A stretch of 9,583 nt of DNA from positions 1 to 9,583 of the forward strand of contig DBCX01000032.1 of NCBI GenBank assembly GCA_002293275.1, given 5' to 3'. The translations under genes and the position numbers were made by a program. Each line of letters starts with the position of its first letter. Within the stretch, counting starts at the first letter, position 1. Source of the stretch: Cyanobacteria bacterium UBA947 (GTDB taxonomy: Bacteria; Cyanobacteriota; Vampirovibrionia; Gastranaerophilales; Gastranaerophilaceae). Below the pieces are notes generated by a model. It was not told where the DNA came from, did no database searches, and was given only the letters and a program-made list of their open reading frames with translations. This document shows, one piece after another, positions 1 to 6,096 of this stretch.

Positions 1-1092
1 TACCTTGCAGAACACGGCGGGTTTGATTTTCTGGCGGCGGTTGACGACTACCTGAAAGTCCATTCCACGCTAAAAACCCTGCCGCAAGCGCTTGTTATCG
101 TTGACCTCTCAACAGATACCGAAAAGTCGTTGAGCTTTATATCAACTGTCGCGGCCGAGTTTGAGCATTGCGCGATAATCGCGCTGTCCGACAAACCTGA
201 CGTAGACCTTGCCGTAAAAGTTATGCGAAGCGGGGATTTGGTTTCGCTGCCGCTGATAAAAACGGATTTTATCGCCGCGCTTTCAAAAGCACGGGAGGAA
301 CTGACAACCGACAGCAAGAAAAAAGCCGGCTGCCGCGTCATAACGGTGTATTCAAACAAAGGCGGTATCGGAAAAACCTCCATCGCCTCAAATCTCGCGC
401 TTGAACTTGCGAAAATAACCAAAGAGGATGTGGCGCTCGTGGATTTGAACTTCCAGCTGGGCGATTTGACAACATTTATGGACGTAAAACCCGCGTTCAC
501 AATATCTTATATGTTTGAAAACCTGAACAAAATCAACAAAGAGTTCCTTTTGAATACGATGGAGCGCTATAAAAACTCAAACCTGTACGTGCTCGCGGAC
601 CCGCCGTTTTTCAAGCAGGCACAGGATGTTTCACGAAAGCAGCTCGGGCAGTTCTTTGAGATTCTGCGCGAAACCTTCACCTATGTGGTTGTTGATACCT
701 CGTCAGGGCTTGATAACAAAGCGATTAGCGTGCTGGACAACTCGGATTTGGTGCTTTTGCCAACGATTGTGAACCTGCCTGCGCTGCGCAACTGCCAAAA
801 ATGCCTTGCACTGTTCAAAGAGCTCGGCTACCCTGACAAAAAAATTAAGGTTGTTTTGAACCGGTTTATGGAAAACGACGAGATATCCGAGGACGAAATT
901 GAGGAGCTTTTGGACCGCGGAATCTACTGGAAAATCCCAAACAACTATTTTGCGATGATGGCATCAATTAACAAAGGTGTTCCGGCCGCGGAACTCAACC
1001 CTGAAACCAACGTGGCGCAATCATTCAAGGACCTTGCGCTTCAGGTGTCCGAAAGTATCTTTAAACAAGAGCTTGAAGATGATAAAAGATAG
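1..1092 (+). CDS. CpaE/TadZ-like MinD-family ATPase with N-terminal receiver-like domain (5' truncated by window)
   Basis: The reading frame is open from base 1, so the gene begins upstream; 363 codons are visible. Codons 1-95 look like a response-regulator fold: a beta-3-like segment ALVIVDL (Asp at codon 35), then AIIALS, and a beta-5-like segment DLVSLPL where a phosphorylated receiver would normally have Lys-Pro. This suggests a pseudo-receiver. From about codon 112 a MinD/ParA-type P-loop ATPase follows: deviant Walker A SNKGGIGKT (codons 118-126, with the signature first Lys), VALVDLNFQLGD (144-155) and YVVVDTSSG (228-236). Receiver plus MinD-like ATPase is the architecture of CpaE/TadZ, which positions the Tad (type IVc) pilus secretion machine at a cell pole. 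The Tad role is inference, since no tad genes are visible; another MinD-like partitioning protein is the alternative. The gene runs into a 53-aa ORF by a 14-nt overlap. Confidence 0.8.
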   Translation, partial: YLAEHGGFDFLAAVDDYLKVHSTLKTLPQALVIVDLSTDTEKSLSFISTVAAEFEHCAIIALSDKPDVDLAVKVMRSGDLVSLPLIKTDFIAALSKAREELTTDSKKKAGCRVITVYSNKGGIGKTSIASNLALELAKITKEDVALVDLNFQLGDLTTFMDVKPAFTISYMFENLNKINKEFLLNTMERYKNSNLYVLADPPFFKQAQDVSRKQLGQFFEILRETFTYVVVDTSSGLDNKAISVLDNSDLVLLPTIVNLPALRNCQKCLALFKELGYPDKKIKVVLNRFMENDEISEDEIEELLDRGIYWKIPNNYFAMMASINKGVPAAELNPETNVAQSFKDLALQVSESIFKQELEDDKR

Positions 1093-1240
1093 ATTTCGCG
1101 ATGAGGGCTCGCCCGAGGAGCTTCTTCAAAAGAAAATCGCCCAAACGCCTGTTTGGGACGAGTTTACGCCGGAAGAACAGGCGGCCTTGAAACAAACTTT
1201 TTTACAAAACTTATTAAAGAATAACGAAGACATGCCGTAA
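1079..1240 (+). CDS. 53-aa hypothetical protein overlapping the CpaE-like gene
   Basis: A small charged ORF begins at the ATG at 1079, inside the last codons of the upstream ATPase gene (14-nt overlap, +1 frame), and ends with TAA at 1238-1240. The frame stays open further upstream to 977, but that part is antiparallel in character to real coding and lies wholly inside the ATPase gene, so 1079 is preferred. The protein is soluble, with no signal peptide or membrane segment. It looks helical, with motifs such as PEELLQKKIAQ, FTPEEQAALK and an amphipathic TFLQNLLKNN end. The purine-rich GAGCTTGAAG before the ATG can serve as a weak ribosome site, and overlap suggests translational coupling. I do not recognise the family. 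Its position suggests a partner or regulator of the ATPase, but that is inference. Confidence 0.6.
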   Translation: MIKDRFRDEGSPEELLQKKIAQTPVWDEFTPEEQAALKQTFLQNLLKNNEDMP

Positions 1241-1262
1241 TAGTATTTGGAAGGACTTGATT

Positions 1263-1742
1263 ATGGTAGATGAAGTTAAAGGTGTTAGTGCTGTACCGGG
1301 AGGTACCGGCGGCGCAGAGTCTCCGCAAAAACCCGCTCCTGCGGGCAAACCTAAGGTGGATATAATATTTGATATAAACGGACGTCGGATAGATGATGGT
1401 GTTGACAGCTTGGGACGCGAGTATTACATCAACTACTACGATAACGGTGAGCAGCTCATGGAACGGCTCAACCGTCATACGGGCGAGCGCGAACTCCTTA
1501 TGCGTGATAAGTACGGCAGAACGCAGACACGGCAAGTATTTGACCATACGGGAAAACAAACACGGTTTGAAGAATACGACACTGAAAACGGCAAATTAGT
1601 TCAGTGCGAAAAGTTTGAATACGATGAAACAGACCGGCTTCAATCAATGAGAACCTACAAAGATGACAAACTTGTAAGCACAGAAACATTTGAGTACGAT
1701 AAATACGGCAAACTTGTTAAAAGCAGCATAGAAAAGTTTTAA
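1263..1742 (+). CDS. 159-aa protein with YD/MORN-like repeats
   Basis: The start is the ATG at 1263, seven bases after GGAAGGA (1249-1255); an in-frame TTG at 1257 is too close to that site to be preferred. Residues 1-32 are a low-complexity Gly/Pro/Ala/Lys stretch without a signal peptide. From about residue 33 on the protein is a run of short beta-like repeats with Tyr-Asp/Phe-Asp and Gly-Lys-Leu turns: YYDNGEQL, VFDHTGKQ, EYDTENGKLV, FEYDETDRL, FEYDKYGKLV. These resemble YD (RHS-type) or MORN/YwqK-type repeats. The same repeat style fills the N-terminal half of the calpain-like protein encoded at 2984-4540. The gene lies 22 nt after the 53-aa ORF and may be cotranscribed with it. No hairpin terminator is evident after it. 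Function is unknown; a binding or scaffold role is inference. Confidence 0.75.
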   Translation: MVDEVKGVSAVPGGTGGAESPQKPAPAGKPKVDIIFDINGRRIDDGVDSLGREYYINYYDNGEQLMERLNRHTGERELLMRDKYGRTQTRQVFDHTGKQTRFEEYDTENGKLVQCEKFEYDETDRLQSMRTYKDDKLVSTETFEYDKYGKLVKSSIEKF

Positions 1743-1777
1743 TTGATTATTTTTTCGTTACAAAAATTAAATTATTG

Positions 1778-1806
1778 TTGCGGACGGTATCCTTTAATCA
1801 TATAAT
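1778..1806 (+). promoter_or_regulatory. sigma70-type promoter of prs
   Basis: TTGCGG at 1778-1783 is followed by a 17-bp spacer and a perfect TATAAT at 1801-1806. Transcription should start near 1813, giving a leader of about 27 nt that contains the GGAGGGA ribosome site (1828-1834). The surrounding 1743-1839 gap is AT-rich and holds nothing else recognisable. Confidence 0.8.
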
Positions 1807-1839
1807 GAGGTTCAGGCAGTTGATTTTGGAGGGACTAAA

Positions 1840-2850
1840 ATGAGTTTGGAAGCGGTATTTCCACAATTAGAGCGGTCGATTAACCCGACGCATGACATAA
1901 AGCTTTTTGCGGGGCGCTCCAACCCTAAACTTGCACAAGAGATTGCCGACCATTTGGGCACATCAATCGGGCCGATGGTTGTGAAAAATTTTGCTGACGG
2001 CGAGATTTACGTTCAGGTAAAAGAGAGTGTTCGCGGGGATGATGTTTTTATTATCCAGCCGTTGTGCGGCGCGGTGAACGAGAATCTTATGGAGCTTTTG
2101 ATTATAATAGACGCGTTCAAGCGTGCGAGCGCAAAGACCATCACCGCCGTTATTCCGTATTATGCCTATGCGCGCCAGGACAGAAAAACCTCCGGCCGTG
2201 AGGCAATCTCTGCAAAACTTATCGCGGATTTGCTGACAACCGCGGGTACCGACCGGATTTTGGCGATGGATTTGCACACCGGTCAGGTTCAAGGGTTCTT
2301 CAATATCCTTGTTGACCACATTTATGCGACACCGATTTTGGTAAGCTATATCAAAAACCTCGGTATTGACCCGGATGATATGGTGGCTGTCAGCCCTGAT
2401 ACGGGCGGGGTTGCACGGACACGTCACTTTGCAAAAGCGCTTGACTGCTCGCTTGCGATTATAGACAAACGCCGCGACAAACACAACGAGGCCATCGCAA
2501 GCCACGTAATCGGTGATGTTGCGGGCAAAGACTGTGTTATGTTTGACGATATGATTGATACAGCCGGTACAATTTGCGAGGCGGCGCGCGTTTTGAAAGA
2601 AAAGGGTGCCAAAGATGTTTATGTGTGCGCGGCACACCCTGTTTTCTCGGGGCCTGCGGTTGAAAGGCTTGCCAACTCCGTGATAAAAGAATGTATTGTG
2701 ACAAACACGATTCCTCTTGATATGTCAAAGATGCCAAAGAATGTTACTCAGCTTTCAGTTGCGCCGCTTTTGGGGCAGGCGATTGCGCGGATTCACGATG
2801 ACGAATCGGTCAGCTCGCTGTTCGGGTTTGAAAAGGATATGCTAGTCTAA
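1840..2850 (+). CDS. prs: Ribose-phosphate pyrophosphokinase (PRPP synthetase)
   Basis: This cytoplasmic enzyme transfers pyrophosphate from ATP to ribose 5-phosphate, making PRPP for purine, pyrimidine, NAD, histidine and tryptophan synthesis. The 336-aa length suits class I bacterial enzymes (about 310-330) with a slightly longer N-terminus. Visible signatures: KLFAGRSNPKLA near residue 21, FADGEIYVQ (51-59), YYAYARQDRK ATP-binding segment (107-116), DLHTGQVQGFF (144-154), catalytic flexible-loop Lys-Arg in IDKRRDKHNEA (208-218), and the PRPP-binding loop MFDDMIDTAGT (234-244). The ATG at 1840 follows GGAGGGA by five bases. The gene has its own promoter at 1778-1806 and a terminator at 2955-2985, so it is probably monocistronic. 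No truncation or unusual residue is evident. Confidence 0.97.
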   Translation: MSLEAVFPQLERSINPTHDIKLFAGRSNPKLAQEIADHLGTSIGPMVVKNFADGEIYVQVKESVRGDDVFIIQPLCGAVNENLMELLIIIDAFKRASAKTITAVIPYYAYARQDRKTSGREAISAKLIADLLTTAGTDRILAMDLHTGQVQGFFNILVDHIYATPILVSYIKNLGIDPDDMVAVSPDTGGVARTRHFAKALDCSLAIIDKRRDKHNEAIASHVIGDVAGKDCVMFDDMIDTAGTICEAARVLKEKGAKDVYVCAAHPVFSGPAVERLANSVIKECIVTNTIPLDMSKMPKNVTQLSVAPLLGQAIARIHDDESVSSLFGFEKDMLV

Positions 2851-2904
2851 ACGCAGTAGATTTGGGCAAAAACGTGAAAGTTTTGCTTTCGGCTGCCGAT
2901 AAAA

Positions 2905-2985
2905 AAAGGTAAGAGTACAGGGCGAAAGCCTTGTGATTCCTCCCTAAGTTTGTCAGCCGTTCTCGTGTTAGAATGGCTTTTTTTT
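2905..2985 (+). ncRNA. Candidate small RNA or structured 3' UTR of prs
   Basis: After the prs stop codon there is a compact stem-loop, ACAGGGC-GAAA-GCCTTGT (2917-2934; 7 bp including one G·U pair, GAAA tetraloop). A pyrimidine-rich unpaired linker follows, with TTCCTCCCTAAG at 2937-2948, and then the terminator hairpin. A further imperfect hairpin lies at 2866-2886. Stem-loop, exposed C-rich segment and terminator is the layout of many trans-acting sRNAs; the CCTCC could pair with Shine-Dalgarno sequences. No separate promoter is convincing, so if real it would most likely be released from the prs mRNA. The 5' end given is approximate. It may simply be an untranslated tail. Confidence 0.3.
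2955..2985 (+). terminator. Rho-independent terminator after prs
   Basis: A 9-bp stem pairs AGCCGTTCT (2955-2963) with AGAATGGCT (2970-2978), with one G·U pair and a six-base loop. It is followed by an unbroken T run to 2985. The T run is on the plus side only, so it acts on transcripts from prs. It overlaps the last two bases of the convergent protease gene's stop codon. Confidence 0.85.
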
Positions 2986-4540
2986 ACGATAAAACCATAA
3001 AGGTCGCACGTGACGGGACGCTGCCTTCGGGCGTTATCAGGGTGCCGAAATTAGCTTTAAAATCTTCTATTGTATAAACGGCCTCGTTTGCGGTATTGTG
3101 GGATTCTGTCAGATAAACCTTGCCGTTCTCAATTTTATTTATGACGTAGCTGTGGTTGGTATCCTCGCTTGCGCGGGCGGCGATGCTCATCGCAACGTTT
3201 GGTTGTTTGGTTTGGAAATACTCCACCGCCGCATCAATATCATCGCAGACAAGCGGGGTATTTGGCGGGATTTCAGATGAGGTGATGCCGGATTCCAGCG
3301 CAACCGATTGCGCCTTTTTGCCGGTGAGCAGCTCATACGTCCAGGCGGACGAGCCGCCGTTGATGGAGTATTGGCCATAAGGCTGTTCTTCTTTAAAAAA
3401 CTTTTCAAACGCAAGTTCAAAGGCGCGCACGTCATAGTCGCCTTCACTCAAATGGGTTGCCGATTGCAGCTGCTGCTGGGTGAACGTGTAGGTTTTCGGA
3501 TTATCTTTTCCGGGTTCACCGGCGATTTTTACCGTAACAGCGCCTGTGCGCGAGATGGAAATATTATCGCTCAAAATCTTCTGGCCTTCTTTGGTGTTTG
3601 ACAAAGAAACAATCCCGCTTAAAACCCAGCAGTCGCCGACCTGGCTGCTTTGCGAGATAACTTTATCAAATCTGCCGTTTGCCGCATCAATGAAGTTACC
3701 TTCGCTGTCGCATTTTGCGGTTGTCAGAACCCTTTTGGTAACCTCATCATAACAAACCCTCCGGGCTAGTTTTCCGGTGTTGACGTCAAACATATCACGA
3801 ATAACTTTGCCGCCCTCAACAGGCCAGTGCTGCTCTAATAATTTGCCGTCACTGTTAAGCACCTGTTTTTCTTCCCATTTGCCGTTTTTGTCGTAAAAAA
3901 CCATATTCGTTTTACCGTTATGATAGCTGGTCTGCTGGATTATGTTACCTGTTGATGGGTCAAAATAGGATTTTGAAGGTTGTTCATTCTCCACATAAAC
4001 AGTCTGCTGAATTTTGTGGCCTGTTGACGGGTCAAAATGTGTAACCGAAGATTTTTTATTGTTCACATAAGCAGTTTTTTGAACAAGATCGCCTGATTCC
4101 GAATAAAAATTGGATTCTTTGAGATTGTTGTCTTTATCTCTGATATTTTGGCTATAAGTACCGTCCTTATAAAACGTTATGACTTCGTCTGTTTCTTCAC
4201 CAAAAGCAAAAGCAGCGCTCGGAGTTCCATCTTCGTTGTATTGGATTTGGCTTACCTTGTTGCCGTTATCATCGTACACAAATTGCACCTTGACCGTTGT
4301 CCCGTCAGCGTGGTAGTTGTTGCGCACAACCTGATCAGGCTGCGGCTTGAACCTTTCGTCAAAAATTTCCCGCAGCGATACCGTATCCTCTCGTTTTGAT
4401 GACACAACAGGTGTGGTCGTTGGCGAGCCGGTAAAGACAATATCAATATCGCGCCCTGTCTTTTCAACATAAGTCCGCTGGAACTCATAAGGCACATTTA
4501 TTTCGTTTTTAAATCTACTATTGGTACGTTCTATCTTCAT
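2984..4540 (-). CDS. Calpain-like (family C2) cysteine protease with N-terminal YD-like repeats
   Basis: The start chosen is the ATG at 4538-4540, preceded by AGGGGA (4545-4550); the frame stays open to a TTG at 4582 without a good ribosome site. The product is 518 aa. Residues about 75-285 are repeats with FDPSTG, YDDNGN, YDKNG and GKL turns, as in the 159-aa protein at 1263-1742. The C-terminal part resembles a calpain catalytic core: QVGDCWVLSG (residues 300-309; candidate nucleophile Cys304), AFELAFEKF and INGGSSAW-YELLTG (about 373-406) matching the calpain EKAYAK...GG segment, then NHSYVINKIENGKVYLTESHN (His463; candidate Asn482) as the His/Asn end. No signal peptide or membrane helix is seen, so it is likely cytosolic or leaves by a leaderless route. 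Substrate unknown. In classical calpains the oxyanion Gln sits six residues before Cys; here Gln is at -7 and -4. Protease family assignment is good, activity is inference. Confidence 0.75.
   Translation of the reverse strand: MKIERTNSRFKNEINVPYEFQRTYVEKTGRDIDIVFTGSPTTTPVVSSKREDTVSLREIFDERFKPQPDQVVRNNYHADGTTVKVQFVYDDNGNKVSQIQYNEDGTPSAAFAFGEETDEVITFYKDGTYSQNIRDKDNNLKESNFYSESGDLVQKTAYVNNKKSSVTHFDPSTGHKIQQTVYVENEQPSKSYFDPSTGNIIQQTSYHNGKTNMVFYDKNGKWEEKQVLNSDGKLLEQHWPVEGGKVIRDMFDVNTGKLARRVCYDEVTKRVLTTAKCDSEGNFIDAANGRFDKVISQSSQVGDCWVLSGIVSLSNTKEGQKILSDNISISRTGAVTVKIAGEPGKDNPKTYTFTQQQLQSATHLSEGDYDVRAFELAFEKFFKEEQPYGQYSINGGSSAWTYELLTGKKAQSVALESGITSSEIPPNTPLVCDDIDAAVEYFQTKQPNVAMSIAARASEDTNHSYVINKIENGKVYLTESHNTANEAVYTIEDFKANFGTLITPEGSVPSRATFMVLS
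3930..4073 (-). repeat. 72-bp tandem repeat inside the protease gene
   Basis: Two consecutive 72-bp units (3930-4001 and 4002-4073) encode 24-residue repeats with FDPSTG and IQQT in each. The nucleotide match is close in places: GTCTGCTGGATT/GTCTGCTGAATT (3930, 4002) and CCTGTTGATGGGTCAAAAT/CCTGTTGACGGGTCAAAAT (3948, 4020), the latter with one mismatch. Other parts of each unit have diverged, so this is a fairly recent internal duplication within a repeat protein. Confidence 0.75.
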
Positions 4541-4657
4541 AGATTCCCCTATATTTGTCATGCTTAACGGCATTTTTTGCAAAGAACTTTAAAAATGTGA
4601 AGAAACGTTACAATAATTACATTTTTCGTGATTTATGCCGTAAATATATGCATGATT

Positions 4658-5563
4658 ATGGTTGATACAAATATGTCATTTATCTTCAACAGGCTGGGAA
4701 TCAGCCAGAGTAAGTACTACGAGAAATACGTAGACATGACTTTGGATGAGATGATTGAGGCCGAGGTTGAGGAAGGCAACCCGTTTGCGATAGCGTTGGC
4801 CAAGGAGCTGATGGAGAACGTGACTCTTGTTATGGAGCTGTTCAAAATGGCCGATCCTAAAAACAGGCTTGAAATTTTGCGCAACATGAGCGCTGACTTG
4901 ATGCACCTGTTTTTACCGCTTATGGAACCGGAAGATTTGGCTATGGGGTTGAACTTCTTCTCTATGGAAAAGCTTATGGAATTGATGGAGTCGCTTCCGC
5001 CGGAGCAGCTTGTAAAAGCCGCGTTGGAAATGTTCTCAATGCCTGACCTTATAAAATTGATGCCGGAAGATCAGCTTGATAAATTCCTTGAAAGCGAAGA
5101 AATTGACAAAAATAATATCTTGAAACATCTGATGTCGTTCCAGCCGCAGTATCTGGCGCAGATGATAGAGAGCGTCACCGGAAAATCTTGTGATGATCAA
5201 ATGAGTATTGAGGAATTGATGACAAAAATAATGGAGTTGAACCCGCTTGAATTCAAAAACAGTTTGAAAAATATCCAACCCGAGCAAAAGCAAAAACTTG
5301 TACTCGCGTTGGCAAAAGAGAACCCTGAATTGCTCCAATTGTTTGAACCGCGGGCTTACACAAAAATATTTGAAGAACAAAAAGACAAAATTGATATTGT
5401 AAAAGCAGCACAGGTCATTGACCCTGAACATTTGATAAACATGATCAAAGAGCTGCCGGATGATTTGCTTGCGTTGGTTATCACACAGCTTGACCCAAAA
5501 ATCTTCACCGAAACGCTTATGGATGAAATGCCCGAAGTCATCGCCGAAATAATGGTGATGTAG
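4658..5563 (+). CDS. Acidic all-helical repeat protein, function unknown
   Basis: The frame is open from a GTG at 4628, with ATGs at 4652, 4658 and 4673; none has a clear ribosome site. I chose 4658 (301 aa), whose MVD start resembles that of the 1263 gene; 4673 is nearly as likely. There is no membrane segment or signal peptide. The protein is leucine-, methionine- and glutamate-rich and built of short helix pairs that recur with a Pro-acid-x-x-Leu turn: MEPEDLA, LPPEQLV, MPEDQLD, QPQYLAQM, QPEQKQK, DPEHLIN, LPDDLLA, LDPKIF. This pattern recalls alpha-solenoids such as the MgtE N-terminal or FliG middle domain, but I would not assign either family. It is divergent from the protease gene (117-nt gap) and ends 15 nt from pncC, tail-to-tail, with no terminator between. 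Possibly a scaffold or adaptor protein; that is inference. Confidence 0.75.
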   Translation: MVDTNMSFIFNRLGISQSKYYEKYVDMTLDEMIEAEVEEGNPFAIALAKELMENVTLVMELFKMADPKNRLEILRNMSADLMHLFLPLMEPEDLAMGLNFFSMEKLMELMESLPPEQLVKAALEMFSMPDLIKLMPEDQLDKFLESEEIDKNNILKHLMSFQPQYLAQMIESVTGKSCDDQMSIEELMTKIMELNPLEFKNSLKNIQPEQKQKLVLALAKENPELLQLFEPRAYTKIFEEQKDKIDIVKAAQVIDPEHLINMIKELPDDLLALVITQLDPKIFTETLMDEMPEVIAEIMVM

Positions 5564-5578
5564 GGGTAAATGGGCGGG

Positions 5579-6073
5579 TTAACCGTCCAGTTTTTCCAGC
5601 GCTGTTTCAAGCGCTTTTTTGACGAACATTTTTTTCATTCTTTCGCGGCCGGTTTTTGGCGGCAGGTTGAATTTGCGAACAGTTGTTTGGCTGTCGCAGC
5701 AAACGCCCACGTAGAGCGTGCCAACGGGCTTTTGCGCGCTGCCTCCGGTGGGGCCTGCGATACCTGTTGTGCAAATCGCTATATCACAGCCGGTTTTTTG
5801 GGCAAGCCCTTGAACCATCTCACGCGCGCATTCTTCGCTCACCGCGCCGAATTTTTCCAGCGTCTGAGCGCTTACCCCTAATATTTGCACCTTTGATTCG
5901 TTTGAATAAGTTACAAAATTTGCGCTTATGTAGGCCGATGCACCGGAGATATCCGTCATGCGCGAGCTCAAAAGCCCGCCCGTGCAGGATTCTGCGATGG
6001 CAAGCTTTAGGCCGCGCGCGGTTAGAATCTTAGCAAATTGTAAATGTTTGCCGTCAAAGTTAAACATTTTCAT
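5579..6073 (-). CDS. pncC: Nicotinamide-nucleotide amidase, CinA C-terminal domain
   Basis: This stand-alone CinA C-terminal domain protein deamidates nicotinamide mononucleotide to nicotinic acid mononucleotide, part of NAD recycling after DNA ligase action. The 164-aa length matches stand-alone PncC; the COG1058 domain of full-length CinA is absent. Signatures: AESCTGGLLSSR (residues 28-39, likely catalytic Ser29), FVTYSNESKVQILGV (53-67, with Tyr56 and Lys61 as the expected partners), TTGIAGPTGG (102-111) and KPVGTLYVGV (115-124). The start ATG at 6071-6073 has no Shine-Dalgarno; an alternative ATG is two codons in. A TATGAT-like -10 on the minus strand at 6086-6091 would give almost no leader, so leaderless translation is possible. 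It is head-to-head with dnaB across 23 nt. Confidence 0.92.
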   Translation of the reverse strand: MKMFNFDGKHLQFAKILTARGLKLAIAESCTGGLLSSRMTDISGASAYISANFVTYSNESKVQILGVSAQTLEKFGAVSEECAREMVQGLAQKTGCDIAICTTGIAGPTGGSAQKPVGTLYVGVCCDSQTTVRKFNLPPKTGRERMKKMFVKKALETALEKLDG

Positions 6074-6076
6074 AGT
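6048..6076 (+). promoter_or_regulatory. Possible dnaB promoter inside the pncC start region
   Basis: TTGCCG (6048-6053), a 17-bp spacer and CATAGT (6071-6076, four of six matches to the -10 consensus) would start dnaB transcripts near 6083. The -35 resembles the TTGC-type -35 boxes of the two strong promoters in this window. It lies over the first codons of divergent pncC. A TATTAT at 6082-6087 is a competing -10 without a good -35. Confidence 0.3.
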
Positions 6077-6096
6077 ATTTATATTATCATAAATAC

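Noticed and set aside
130..1092. TTG at 130 as the true start of the CpaE-like gene
   Set aside because: The same frame is open to base 1 and encodes the beginning of a receiver-like domain, so the gene is cut by the window edge.
1963..2637. 224-aa open frame antisense to prs
   Set aside because: It lies entirely within prs, whose motifs are intact, and its translation has no recognisable motif or ribosome site; it is a shadow frame.
2866..2886. Hairpin GCAAAAAC/GTTTTGC as the prs terminator
   Set aside because: The stem is AT-rich with a bulge and no T run follows; the hairpin at 2955-2978 with its T tract is far better.
2866..2985. Known riboswitch or standard RNA (c-di-GMP, TPP, cobalamin, SRP, 6S, tmRNA)
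   Set aside because: None of the conserved core motifs of these classes could be recognised, and no gene lies downstream on the plus strand to be controlled.
4541..4582. Upstream TTG/ATG starts for the calpain-like gene
   Set aside because: They lack a ribosome site, whereas the ATG at 4540 has AGGGGA just upstream.
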